From contig OX337239.1 of NCBI GenBank assembly GCA_946965045.2, positions 1,240,001 through 1,304,000 on the forward strand: a stretch of 64,000 nt of DNA. The letters are read 5' to 3'. Under the pieces are notes generated by a model. That model saw only the letters and a list, made by a program, of their open reading frames with translations, made no database searches and was not told the origin of the DNA. Of this stretch, positions 14,001 to 23,738 are shown piece after piece; position 1 is the first letter of the stretch; every line of letters starts with the position of its first letter. Position numbers and translations under genes: made by a program. The stretch is from Epithemia pelagica (Eukaryota > Bacillariophyta > Bacillariophyceae > Surirellales > Surirellaceae).

Positions 14001-14463
14001 AGAATCCAACAATCCATCCAAAAAGCAACGCATAGAGCAGCAAACGAATGAGACAGAAACTGGTGAGATGGAAGCTACACCAGGAAATGCAACAAGGGAA
14101 GTGGTAAGCTTACCTTCTTTGTCACGACAACAGGCCCAGTTGCATACGGCGACACAGCAGAGCAACACGCAACAAACAAAACAAACAACAAATCACCATG
14201 CACCACCAGCACAGCAATGCAATCGTCCACCATTCTTTGGACTCCCTGTTGCCATGGCCAAGTACTCCAACCTGTTGCCGCCACCACCACTCCATCCAGC
14301 TTTGTACCCGTGCCATCCGTTCGGCTATCCTCATCGTCCATCGCCACGAACTCAAATCCAGTTTTGTTGCGTGAAGCACAAAGAATACTACGACAGTGGC
14401 AAGAGGGGACGACCACCACACAGCAAAGACTGTCCAAAGCGGAATTTCCGAGGCTTCGATTGA
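11002..14463 (+). CDS. Large Cys/His-rich transposase-like protein with DUF6729-like region
   Basis: A single 1,153-residue open frame. Near residues 107-131 is a Cx2C...H...H...C finger (DCYVCRAVHNG...HHMLCPLN). Residues about 290-400 contain LYVVDWELFFPNQVLFCPTCGG followed by CSACGANHQGNESQFLAKLPP, which resembles the zinc-binding DUF6729 region found in large transposase-like proteins. A possible RNase H-like core follows: Asp537 (KVLWDVCTETGEIACLVL), Asp580 (VIMYSDTWPHKDDFW) and GRLGLFHFLQRITKTLR. The C-terminus has Gln/Thr/Asn-rich linkers and a final Cys/His motif (CCVKHKEYY...HSKDCPKR). The DDE assignment is inference from motif order. The true start may be a later Met, such as MVSRSHQTTQ. 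The gene could be part of an undelimited element or a domesticated transposase. Its reading frame is intact. Confidence 0.62.
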   Translation: MRFQVPIRSVAAAKSHLGKTTMRHWPLFWPSHLVDDTPVENVIEKMVSRSHQTTQSWAAQQAAARAAMGPQSQRRGNIYSRLPVPQGQRRSGNQTMTGVVEFEPHIDCYVCRAVHNGQNKPHRAHHMLCPLNKTTKGKAKTQEKGQIQRLLDKAAKQHKKNNNRPMNGTEQLTPGNVSEEALGAFFSVRNNTTKQVKTTGKLTLESLATKKKPVERKVGKTCDSHIPTSARMSVENFKTEILHRTNMLVEASSIAPKTMRALASLIQDTCLRSKRSTTVLEDFFEGMEFCVPACSGNTCPLYDSFVGQKLYVVDWELFFPNQVLFCPTCGGNLQRTRTNFSKNKSLFPQFGINGPPSYAIVMHYRCSACGANHQGNESQFLAKLPPHMAMAYPVDPKYAVGNSHLKTDATRLMERLMVTHGNAILCAEYLYESINQCYMDKTMRFYSELLATDQASDQPYPKKDGEWLVSYPPQADTLRQIYEQGAYSDSVWWGVSDVDRHQREIQMVKCRLSFAQDHTWEVVKNYLSSCKAKVLWDVCTETGEIACLVLVQSTKLQEIAHAAEKLSRRIGFSPVIMYSDTWPHKDDFWELILGARLIGRLGLFHFLQRITKTLRQRHCDHGQALRDLKACIYEEHDEDLQKVIHALKTGLLGKEYTEEEICEMRATKVFAQRYNKYIRKRIRSAEVIKGKLDEFKVRYKVTASDGQPAARGRLDPKSGQTLFTPETHDALVNCKEKAQFLADPKPIEEMYCELPPNRNAKHGLPEFRAYRGESKLESFHDNLAHFGNCGMRESLADALNLCGTARYNRTIRHKLALLDMNPTERAQIPAGWESVAPFDNHLQLEFINKMARATGVSGPFANVEQIPEDNGERFLSTYLKQQMERDKTVPKHPLNDRCQCSLCQGNAKRLPHDSSIPPFASSASSSSVVVSASSPTMAEIYLNPYFPQRGRKQPKSTVQIEEISEEIDNSISCCGDVAPEQSVPVAKDANKRKAGNNTTTESNNPSKKQRIEQQTNETETGEMEATPGNATREVVSLPSLSRQQAQLHTATQQSNTQQTKQTTNHHAPPAQQCNRPPFFGLPVAMAKYSNLLPPPPLHPALYPCHPFGYPHRPSPRTQIQFCCVKHKEYYDSGKRGRPPHSKDCPKRNFRGFD

Positions 14464-15528
14464 TCCGGGCTGTCCATTTGTCGAGACGACAGGAAGGAAG
14501 ATCCAATGGCACACCGAAAGACATGGCGATGCCATCCAGCCATCACAACCAATCCACCCACCCAAAAACCACCTTCATTACCACCACTGCATGCCCCATC
14601 ATCGCTCCAATTACAAGAACTTAAAACATGAATCGACCAACAACCTGAATACCTGAATGACCAAGAACACAACAAGCACGACAAGATAGTTAGTAACAAA
14701 AATACGAAAAACAGAATTTATGAGACATCCATATCTTCTCTAGCCACCGTAGCACATGGAAAGGGCACCCGGAAAGTGACAAGGCTCTTGCGGAATTCGG
14801 GTGTCAAGTCAAACCTGTTGAACGACAGACAATTAAAGGTGAGAGGCCAATAAAGACAGAATGTTGCTACCGGTCTTGTAAGGGGAAAAATGCTTCCACG
14901 TACTTACCTGCCTGATCCCCCTCTGAGGACATGAAAGGTGATGTTACGACATGTCACAACAATCCTCGAAAATGCGAATGAAACGATCGAACCAGAACGA
15001 TGGAATCCAGCTGCCAAAACTCTCCCCTTTTTCCTCCCCTTCTTCTTCCTCTCCTCCCCCTCCCCTTCTCTCTTCTGCCTTGGGCCCCCCCATTTTCGTG
15101 CAAGGAAGGACAGGGATAATGGACGTGTAACATATTATGATACCAGATGGCGCCCTTGCACTGCAAGGGACGAGGCGCATGTGACCAGTCACCCCTATCC
15201 GAATTCTGAGACGCTATTGAAAGTCTTTTTTACGAATAGTTTAGGTGTAAGACACACTTCCAGTTTTCAGTGAGACATGTAGGTCTTGTCCGCATCTAAT
15301 CATTCATTTGTGCAAGAAGTGGTGACCCGGGCATAAACAGAGAACATGTGCAACTGAAACCTGAAACAGAGGGGAGAAGAGAGGTAAGGTTATTCTAGTT
15401 TCGCCTCGATGGGTCTTGATTCATGATGTCACAGCAAGATAGAATGCAAGACACTACGACTAGAATACTCGTGTCCGTAATCCGTAGTCCGTACTAGTGT
15501 CAGGAGTACCACACACGAATTTTCTTAC
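14464..15528. other. Non-coding interval with polypyrimidine tract and a perfect palindrome
   Basis: No convincing gene. A C/T-only tract runs roughly 15024-15077. A 17 bp palindrome (CCCTTGCA, centre C, TGCAAGGG) lies at 15153-15169. Short ORFs here lack any domain. Confidence 0.45.
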
Positions 15529-16860
15529 AATCCCTCGGTATCAGTGTCCACTGCTTAGCTGTTTTTTGTCTGTGCCATCATTTTAGGTTCCCAGGTGGAC
15601 ACAGACATCATTTTTTGCTTTTGAGACAAATAGAAATGATCAAATGGCAAATTAGCACGCATACCCAGCTGGAGTTTTCACAGTTTGAAACAGACGCATG
15701 CCCAGCAAGCGGCCGTGCGTGGATAACTGCTGGTTGCTCCATAATTCATAATGACAAGCACACAATTCTTTTCTCTTGTTGCCGAAGCACATCGTACGAA
15801 TGGCATTCCAGGTGAGTGTGATCCGTTGCCAATTGCCATGACAATTACATAGCTCATGCTCACTGATCACTGACACTTGTCACTTTTGTTTGCTCTGCTC
15901 ATGGGAAGAGAGGCGATCATCTGTTGTGTCTCTGGGTAGCTCATTACGTGCCATTCTACATGTTGAAATGACGGATTTTTGATAACTTTCATTCGATTCA
16001 TAAACAGACTGCAGACATTGTTTTCTTTATATACTAGGAGTAGAAATAGAACTCAAGTGCTATTCATTCGTAGAGTTCAGTGCATTCTGAATTCGTTGCA
16101 GATCTCTTTTCTGTTTTGAGCATGGCAATGACTCTCAGTTTCACCATGAACACAAGCAGCTCTCACACGCTACAGCTACAACTTTTGACTCTATGATCTG
16201 ATAGACATGGAAAGTAGGGTGTGGCAAGAGCAAGAGGGCTTCCCATCTATTTGAAGCAAAAACAACAAAGTGTTCGGTCATTGAGAAATGAGATGATGCT
16301 ACAACCTATGACAATAGTGAATCATCTATCCTACAGAACAAAACAATTACTCCTACATCAACAAATGAGACGGGTAAGATACTCCAGTTGACATCAAGCG
16401 GCTTGTTCCTAGTCTACTCGTTCAACAAGAGACAAGCCAAAGGATCATGCATGAACAAGAGGAAAGATTGCAGCAGTGATGAGTGAGAAGAAAGAAAAAG
16501 AAACAAGAAGATTAGAAATAAGCCACAGTAGTGAGAAGTGAGAAGCAGTACAGGTTCAGCCCAGCATGTTGCATCCATTGTTCTCACCTCACGTCATGGT
16601 CAAGCATTTGGCTCGGTTTTTGGTGTTTTGTGACAGACGAGGACGGGAGGGTTGCCCAAAAAATTTGAATCGTGGTGACCAGAGGACAACCACCAACCGT
16701 CAACTGTCACATGCACGCTGGCCTTGCTCCAACCCTGAGGAATTTTATTGGGTAGACAGACAGACGAAAAACATAAAATGCTGGCTGTGTCCACGTGGGA
16801 ACCTGTGAAGGTGGCACAGACAAAAAACAGCTAAGCAGTGGACACTGATACCGAGGGATT
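15529..16860. mobile_element. Candidate non-autonomous inverted-repeat element (about 1.33 kb)
   Basis: The arm at 15529-15621 is matched in inverted orientation at about 16770-16860. From the outer end inward both read AATCCCTCGGTATCAGTG, then a long stretch including the run CTGTTTTTTGTCTGTGCCA, then GGTTCCC and GTGGACACAG, with a few mismatches. The match fades past about 90 bp. The interior has no long open frame. This is the shape of a MITE or foldback-type element without its own transposase. No clear target duplication was found at the ends, so the exact boundary or superfamily is unknown. The outermost motif (TACCGAGGGATT) recurs once more near 17393-17404. Confidence 0.55.
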
Positions 16861-17075
16861 CCGTTGGGGGTTGGGGTGCAAAGTGCAAAGTGCAAATCTG
16901 TTAGGAGTAATGGCTCTGTATCGGTGACCACCTATAAACCGTACGTACGTCGTCCGCACAGAACTCTGTCCTTCTCCCCCATAAAATCTTCCAAAAGCAA
17001 ATCGTCATGTAGAATGGCCGGCGTGCAAGTGACAGTTGAAGGTTGGCCGGCGTCCTCAAATCAACACGATTCAAA
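16663..17075. repeat. Second inverted-repeat pair overlapping the right arm
   Basis: Sequence at about 17012-17075 (containing GTGCAAGTGACAGTTGA and CACGATTCAAATT) is matched in reverse complement at about 16663-16730. A weaker continuation runs toward the centre near 16869. The two arms flank the outer end of the 15529-16860 element, suggesting nested or successive insertions. Identity is imperfect. Confidence 0.5.
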
Positions 17076-18415
17076 TTCCAGACGCTCGCGAGCGACAGCT
17101 CATAAAAACCGTGAGAGCAAAATCTGAAGGGCCCTACAATATCACGGTACCGGTAAGACCATCGGCCATGGCACATGAACCGCGGACGAATCATTGTATA
17201 CTGTAGACAGAGCGCGTCTTTCCTTCAGTTGTTGTTTGTGCCTTCTGTTTCTTCTTAGGATTGATAGGAGATTGGTAGTGTTTCGCCCATTTTCCATTTT
17301 CTCATTGTAGGGCATGTCACATCCATGGTTCGAGTTGTCTACTAGGTAGGGGACGATTTGGTTTCTTACTCTTAGGAGTAGTAATCCAAGTTACCGAGGG
17401 ATTCTTGCAATTATATTGTATCGTTTCCCTGCAAAAAATACTCGTAAGGTGTCTGAAGAAATTTCCCCACAGATACAGACACAGACAGCACATGACACCA
17501 ATAGTAGTGTACACCGTACACTACTACTACAATTACCAACCATCAATTACAACCAAGAGTATACGAAATATGAGAGTGGACTTTTGTAGGGCTGGTATCC
17601 GTATAGAAGAGTCTGCTTCACCTTACGAGTAACGAGGACGAGTAGTACTCGTACTCGTACAAGTATTTTTCTCCATTCTCGTAGCTTCCAGAAGGTACCT
17701 GATCCTTGATAGGCTTAAGTCCAGACACGCCCTCCATTCTTTTTATATCAACAGTGATGCATAATGCCTTGCCAATTGTGATGTGCCATTCTTTATTTGA
17801 AAATTGACTGGTTGTAGAGCTACCATTCAAAGCCCACGTCACCTATGATCCCCAGCGCTATCAAATATTATACTTTGATTATGTTGAGTACTATTTATTT
17901 CAAAATGTAGTGGAGAGAAGTATCGGGGAGTGCCCTCCAGATTTTCAAATCCGACTGCCCGTAAGCAGGATGGAACACTTTTTTATTTCGAAATGACGAG
18001 TAGAGAAATTATAATTGCCCTTGCTTATGTTTTGTATTGCCCTTCGAAGTCCTAATCGTTGGGCTGGAATGGCAAACCAGCCCAACGAGACACCTGAGTG
18101 GATGCCGATTGAACGCAAATGTTACAAGGAGCAATCTATAAATTCGGTTCTGTAAGTGGTCAATGGGACGACCCGGGGAGACAGGAGAAGCCGAAACAAT
18201 AAGTTACTGCTCTGGTTTGATTCTATTCCAAGTCCAATACGAAGAGAGTTAGAGGTTGATCTACTTGCAAACAAGACGAAGCCAATAGAAAATCATCCAA
18301 CCATACAGGGCCCTTCAAAGGATTCTTTCCAAAACATTCGTTGTGCAGCCATTCTTTTTTCCTTGTACCATTCTAAAGAAAGATTTCGATACCTTGTTAG
18401 TGTGCAAGATTGAAG
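17076..18415. other. Non-coding interval
   Basis: Only short open frames without domains are present. Near 17638-17665 there is a run of overlapping ACTCGT/ACGAGT units. A TACTC-TTAGGAGTA palindrome-like site is at about 17366-17380. No gene or RNA was recognised. Confidence 0.4.
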
Positions 18416-18705
18416 ATGACAATGTGTGCCATGACGATTCTTCGTGCGCCCAGTTTGTGGCTGATTCTGGGTCTTTGCTACCTCGTGCACGCCAAAAACC
18501 CCAACGCATCAAATGAAGAAGGCAACATTCCAGTTGATGTACCAGGACTGAAGGGTCGACTTCCTCGACAGGTTCTGAATCAAGTCACAGACGCTGACAT
18601 TGCCAAGTTTCGCGAGCAGCATCCTGGTTTGGCTAAAGATGCCGTATTGGAGCTCCACGCCGTGGTGGGGTTGAGGATTGAAATGGATCGCGATGGAGAT
18701 TGGCG

Positions 18706-18710
18706 GTCCT
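18706..18710. repeat. 5 bp target-site duplication (left), GTCCT
   Basis: GTCCT directly precedes the left LTR and recurs directly after the right LTR at 25765-25769. This is the length expected for a copia integrase. Confidence 0.9.
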
Positions 18711-18978
18711 TCTCATTGTGAAGGAGTTTTCTGTTCCACCCGACGAGTTGTTCGTAGAATGTCCGAATGAGGCGGCCGTTCCGTTGAGGGAGGTTCCCAT
18801 GGTCATTCGGAAAAGTTCCGGTTTGCAGTTCGTAAGATTCTGCTAGGGACGAATGTAAACTGTAGTGCAAGTTTTGTTATTTCTCAAATTATGACTAGGA
18901 GCTAAGTTGGGTGTAGTGCGAGGTCGATATTTTGTTGCATGTGTGGGAGTGAATGGAAGAGGCGCATGGACGCTGATA
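18711..18978 (-). repeat. Left LTR (3' LTR of the element)
   Basis: 268 bp, matching 25497-25764 without visible difference. On the element strand it begins TATCAG and ends ATGAGA, so termini are T...A with imperfect inverted symmetry rather than the usual TG...CA. Confidence 0.93.
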
Positions 18979-18991
18979 CTCGCCCTTGACC
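18979..18991 (-). other. Candidate polypurine tract
   Basis: On the element strand GGTCAAGGGCGAG directly precedes the 3' LTR. It is purine-rich but not pure, so it is a moderate match for a plus-strand primer site. Confidence 0.45.
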
Positions 18992-18996
18992 GAGGG

Positions 18997-21900
18997 CTAC
19001 CAACCCATGATCTTTTTGCGAGCCGTTTCGAAAGGTCCTGTGTCCAATGGTTTGGTAAAGGCATCGCCAAGTTGATCTGTCGTTGCGATCGCTTTCATGA
19101 AGATGCCGTTTGGATCAGTGCTGTTGGGTGAGTTGATGTGTGCGCGGAACCAGTGATATTTGATTCCAATGTGTTTGCTACGTGGTGTCATTCGCGGTGG
19201 ATCTTTCGTCGCCAGTTGTAAGGCGGCTTGATTGTCTTCCCAGACGGTGCAAACGAAACTTGGGCCCGCTGGATTCAGATGCAAATGAGTAATAATCTTG
19301 GCAAATTGATTGCGTAGTGGAAGGAGTGTACGCATACTGGTTGAGGCAGCAATATACTCGGCTTCCATGGTTGAGAGTGCAATCTCAGTTTGTAGTTTAC
19401 TGCTCCATGTGATAGGGGATTGACCGATGGTAATGATGAACCCGGTGCGCGACCGTACGGAAGTTGGATCATCGGGGTTCTCGTTACTCCACAGGCCAGC
19501 GAAATCGGCGTCCACATAACAATGCAGACTCAGATCCTTGGATGGTTTTAGGATTAGGCCCCTCTCTGCGGTTCCCATGAGGTAGCGACCGATTCGTTTT
19601 AGTGCCTCTCCATGTAGTGCTGTGGGGTTGTTGCTGAATCGTGCCGTTTGGTTGATGGCGAATGCGCAGTCGGGTCGCGTGTTATTCCCAAGGTAGAGGA
19701 GCATGCCCACCACGGATCGGTAATTGTAGTCGGCGTTGAGTGGTGTTCCGTCCAGGTCTTTTCCAATTGTTTTCGTGGCAGGTGTAGCCTTGGGATTGGA
19801 TTTTTCGAGTCCCAATGCGCTGATGATGCTACGAGTCAAGTGCGGTTGTCGTAGCTCGACGGTGCCATTCTCATGATGCTTGATTTCAACTCCGAGGTAC
19901 GTTGGGAGATCTCCGAGATGTTCGTAGTCCATCTTCGTCTGTGTCAGTCCCTCGAGGATTCGATTGACGCTTGCTTCGTCGTGTCCACAAATCACTGCGT
20001 CGTCAACGTACGTGATCATCACACAGCCCATTCCGATGAAGAGACATGGGTCGGAACCGTCAGGCTTGAGTCCAATTTGTTCCAGTTTGTTGCGTAGGTA
20101 ATCGTACCATAGTCGTGGTGCCCGACAATCGCCGTAAAGACTCTTGGTCACTTCTAGGACTTTGTCGCTCTGGCCTGCCCCATACCCTTGTGGCAGATTG
20201 ACATAGATCGGTTCGGGTAGATCCGATTGGACAAAGGCGTTCTTGAAATCGATTGAGACCGTGTGTAGATTGTGTTGGATGGACAAGTTGAGAAGAAGAC
20301 GGACGGTTGGCCAATCAATCACTGGTGCGAAGGTATCGTCTCGGCTAAAAGATGCCTTCTGCTGATCTCCACGGACGACCAACCTTGCTTTATACCGTGA
20401 GATGGTCCCATCTGGTTTCCGTTTCCGTACAAAGGTCCACATAACGTCTACGATCTCCTTTCCTTTCGCTTGGATACGAGGGACAAGTTTGAATGTTTTC
20501 TTGTTCTCGAGTTCGTTTAACTCCTTGTCCATAGCCGCAATCCACTTGTCCTGTTCTTCCTGAGACAACAAACGGATGTCGAAGTAGGATGGCGCGTCTT
20601 CGTTAATGGCTTTGGCACTGAAGTAGAGTGGATGCCAATCGTCGATGATGCCTAATGGCGACTGGATTTGAGCCAAGAGCCGCGAATCAAAAGTAGATGT
20701 GAGCTTGTCTGGGTCAAATCCGTTAGGAAAATCCCACTTGATGGAGTTGGCATAGTGTCCAAAAGCTGTTGGATCGTCGTTGATAGCCGTCATGGAGAAA
20801 CGTTGCTCTGTGACACTTGTGTGTGCCCAAGAGCTGTCTTGATGGGAATCCACATTGTCTGGAAATCGTACTGGAGCGCGACGTTGACGGTGAGGTCGGC
20901 CTGTAGTGGGTTCATGCGTCGCATCAGAGGCTGGACTTGGTGACGACTCGCCCGTTTTTAAACGGGGTGACGACTCGCCCGTTTTTGAACGAGGTGACGA
21001 CTCGCCCGATTTTGAGCTGGGTGACGACTCGCCCGGTTTGGATCGAGGTGTGGTAGGCATGTCGTCGGAAGTGGAATCGAAAGAGTCAGTCTCGTCAGTC
21101 TCGGCAAGAGGTGACAGAGGAGTGATATCGTCCAATTGGATGGGTGTCACGTTAGGATGAGATTCAAGAGTCGTCCGGCGATGGTTACGACCAAGATCTA
21201 ATGGTGTGCTTGGTGTAGTAGGCTGGTCGTGTGACGGTTGCTCTGCTCGCTCGCCCTCGGGGACATGCGGAACTGGAAGGGACGAAGTGTCGTCGAAGGA
21301 TACCTTGGGAAGGGACCAGACTGAATCCAAGTCGGGTAACGGTCCATCACGTGTCGGATCGTGGTCGTCGAGATAATGATCGCGGGTAAAGAAGTCGGGT
21401 AAACTGTTGTCTTGGGGGAATGACCACGTGCTGTTGACAGACATAAATAATTCGTCGTACACCACATGAAACTGGGGGGAAATGTGGCCAGTGTCCAAAT
21501 TCCGAATCATGCCCACCAGACTAGAATGTTGGGGAGAGAAACCCAAGAACTGACCACGACGAGACCGGCGTGCCCACTTGGGAAGTTTCTTACCGTCCTG
21601 CAGTTTTGGATCCAACACATAACTGGGACAACCCCACACACGAACTCGACGCAGCAGAGTACAATCGATCTTGGTGCCAGAGAACACTTCCATTGGACAC
21701 ATGTCGTTGTCTTCTTGAGGGACGTGATTGTAGATCCAGGTGGCGTATTCAAGGGCCATGGGCCATAAAGACGGTGAAAATGCTGACGGCCATCGAATGT
21801 GACAATGGATCATCATGGCTCGGGCCATGTATGTAACTGTTTGAATCGCCCGTTCAGCACCTGCATTGGCATGATGAGCTCCGACACCAGAGAGTGTGCT

Positions 21901-23733
21901 CAAGGGAGAAGGAAAAGTGTTCCGATTGGTCTTGAGAGATTCCTGAAAAGCGTCTGAGGTAAAGACACCGTTATCAGAATGGTATCGAGTAACCTGTCGG
22001 CCAGCCTGATGGAGGGAGACTTCGAATTGGTTCTTGGAATTAATGGTGTCGCTGCTACCAAGGGAGACTTGTGGATAGCAGAAAATGGCTTTTGAGCCAT
22101 GGTCAAAGAAAATGGTACCACCCACAAAGCGATGCTCTGGTCTTTCACGGCCTCGTGTGTGCCAAAGGCGGCCTCGAACGGTGGACTCGAAGTGATCCAT
22201 TGAAACCAATTCACCGGGAGAGAGTTTTCGGTCTGTTGGAGTCAAATGGCCTGCTTGGGAGTGTGGTACATTAGCCTTGGACTGGGTTGGCCGACGTCGA
22301 GCTTTGGCGTACAAGCATGCCAGGCATTGTGGTGCATCACAACTACCACTGCTCTTGAATGTGCAAGGTAGACATGATGATGTGCCATCGCTTGGGTCAG
22401 AGTTCGAGTTGTCACGATAGAGCCTCTGGAGACGACGCATGTGAATATGTCCCAAGCGTTGATGATCCAACAACAATTGTTTCTGTGGTCGGCTCAAGTT
22501 CCGATTCATCTCGTCCAAGGGATTTTCGTCATGTTCGGCCAAGAACTGATGCAATGTGAGCTGATTATTGGTCACAGATGCAGTTTCCAAGTGACATCGA
22601 CACCACTGATTAAATCCACAACGACAATCAACCGGTCGGTGCTGGGCCGTTGCTTGAGTGTGATTCTTGATGTGCTTCACTCGAACGATGGGAAGATTAC
22701 TGGAATAGTCGATGGGTACGGTAATACGCCGTTCGGATTCCTTGTCAATCATAATGCTTGCGAATGATTGGTTGCTGACGAAAGTTGGGAAACGTTGGTC
22801 TTGACGGAGGTAAGCAGCGTTAATCTGTGGAGAACAAAGTCTTGTACCAGCTGCCTTACAGAGGTTGGCTGGATAGACCCATCGTCGTACAGTGCCGTCT
22901 TCGTGAATGGCGTCATATCCAACAATACCGGTACCGATGATAGGAAAGCGGTTGTCACTTGCGGCAGTGGACATGGATCCGTAATTACCGTATACCAGCT
23001 CAACAAAATCATCCTCACGCATGGTTAAGCCATTGGAGGCGCCAGTGTCAAGGATGATGGGTACCACTGGATCACTTGGAGCGTCGTCAGTGTGAGCGAC
23101 TTGAGATACGATCATGGTCGGATCAATATGATGCATGGCATAACGGTATGTGAAACGGGGTGTCTCACAATTCGCACGTAAAAGGTTGCTAAAATCTGGA
23201 CCAAGGGTATAGATCTTGGGATCGCTTGACAAAGGTAACAACTTGAGCTTGTCGTGACAATCAACCGTGTGATTGTGCAAACGTAAAGCACGTATCGTGG
23301 GCCAATGGTTCCAATTCGTGGCAGATCTTGACTTGGACCATGTGCGTCTTCGTGTTCTCGTACCATGCTCGCCCCTGACCCGTGGAGGAGTGAAACTCAT
23401 GACTCCCAAAGGGTAAGTTGACGACGTGAACATGAGGAGATGAAAGGCAAGGTAAAGGACCGAAAGTGGAGTCAAACAAATCACGTGATCGGATAAGCAA
23501 AGGCGACTATCGAAACCACTAGGAGGAAAATGGAACGGAGGTTTGGGAAGCAATCGATTGAGGTGACGAAGGTGAGCTCGACTGGACGACGTAAACCGAT
23601 ACAAGCAACCAACCAAAGTCAACACAAAACAATCAACCGTCGAGATCAAACAAAACCAACCACAGAGGCATAGCCAACAAAGAATGGTGTCCAACCAAGG
23701 AGGATAGAGGGCATTGGAGTGCTGGAGAAACAC
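18997..23733 (-). CDS. copia Pol polyprotein (protease, integrase, reverse transcriptase, RNase H)
   Basis: A 1,578-codon frame. In order it shows an aspartic protease site (ILDTGASNGLT); a GAG-pre-integrase HHCC-like zinc region (HQRLGHIHMRR...CLPC...CLACLYAKAR); a DDE integrase core (SMDHFE, HSDNGVF, GAERAIQ); an RT with MWTFVRKRKPDG, FKNAFVQ and catalytic YVDDAV; and an RNase H region ending ALSTMEAEYIAAS. Between integrase and RT lie four 10-residue repeats. The frame is minus 1 relative to gag and lacks an obvious early ATG, so translation probably depends on frameshifting from gag. The first about 110 residues are unusually hydrophobic and precede the first recognisable domain. They may be linker sequence or non-coding. 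Confidence 0.93.
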   Translation of the reverse strand: MFLQHSNALYPPWLDTILCWLCLCGWFCLISTVDCFVLTLVGCLYRFTSSSRAHLRHLNRLLPKPPFHFPPSGFDSRLCLSDHVICLTPLSVLYLAFHLLMFTSSTYPLGVMSFTPPRVRGEHGTRTRRRTWSKSRSATNWNHWPTIRALRLHNHTVDCHDKLKLLPLSSDPKIYTLGPDFSNLLRANCETPRFTYRYAMHHIDPTMIVSQVAHTDDAPSDPVVPIILDTGASNGLTMREDDFVELVYGNYGSMSTAASDNRFPIIGTGIVGYDAIHEDGTVRRWVYPANLCKAAGTRLCSPQINAAYLRQDQRFPTFVSNQSFASIMIDKESERRITVPIDYSSNLPIVRVKHIKNHTQATAQHRPVDCRCGFNQWCRCHLETASVTNNQLTLHQFLAEHDENPLDEMNRNLSRPQKQLLLDHQRLGHIHMRRLQRLYRDNSNSDPSDGTSSCLPCTFKSSGSCDAPQCLACLYAKARRRPTQSKANVPHSQAGHLTPTDRKLSPGELVSMDHFESTVRGRLWHTRGRERPEHRFVGGTIFFDHGSKAIFCYPQVSLGSSDTINSKNQFEVSLHQAGRQVTRYHSDNGVFTSDAFQESLKTNRNTFPSPLSTLSGVGAHHANAGAERAIQTVTYMARAMMIHCHIRWPSAFSPSLWPMALEYATWIYNHVPQEDNDMCPMEVFSGTKIDCTLLRRVRVWGCPSYVLDPKLQDGKKLPKWARRSRRGQFLGFSPQHSSLVGMIRNLDTGHISPQFHVVYDELFMSVNSTWSFPQDNSLPDFFTRDHYLDDHDPTRDGPLPDLDSVWSLPKVSFDDTSSLPVPHVPEGERAEQPSHDQPTTPSTPLDLGRNHRRTTLESHPNVTPIQLDDITPLSPLAETDETDSFDSTSDDMPTTPRSKPGESSPSSKSGESSPRSKTGESSPRLKTGESSPSPASDATHEPTTGRPHRQRRAPVRFPDNVDSHQDSSWAHTSVTEQRFSMTAINDDPTAFGHYANSIKWDFPNGFDPDKLTSTFDSRLLAQIQSPLGIIDDWHPLYFSAKAINEDAPSYFDIRLLSQEEQDKWIAAMDKELNELENKKTFKLVPRIQAKGKEIVDVMWTFVRKRKPDGTISRYKARLVVRGDQQKASFSRDDTFAPVIDWPTVRLLLNLSIQHNLHTVSIDFKNAFVQSDLPEPIYVNLPQGYGAGQSDKVLEVTKSLYGDCRAPRLWYDYLRNKLEQIGLKPDGSDPCLFIGMGCVMITYVDDAVICGHDEASVNRILEGLTQTKMDYEHLGDLPTYLGVEIKHHENGTVELRQPHLTRSIISALGLEKSNPKATPATKTIGKDLDGTPLNADYNYRSVVGMLLYLGNNTRPDCAFAINQTARFSNNPTALHGEALKRIGRYLMGTAERGLILKPSKDLSLHCYVDADFAGLWSNENPDDPTSVRSRTGFIITIGQSPITWSSKLQTEIALSTMEAEYIAASTSMRTLLPLRNQFAKIITHLHLNPAGPSFVCTVWEDNQAALQLATKDPPRMTPRSKHIGIKYHWFRAHINSPNSTDPNGIFMKAIATTDQLGDAFTKPLDTGPFETARKKIMGW
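20938..21056 (-). repeat. Four 30 bp in-frame tandem repeats inside pol
   Basis: Each unit encodes GESSPxxKxx-like decapeptides between the integrase and RT regions. Units differ by a few bases. The region is a flexible linker that appears to have expanded by slippage. Confidence 0.8.
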
Positions 23734-23738
23734 CCGCC

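Noticed and set aside
10619-14940. Terminal inverted repeats flanking the DUF6729-like ORF
   Set aside because: Both flanks were compared by eye in inverse orientation and no match longer than chance was found.
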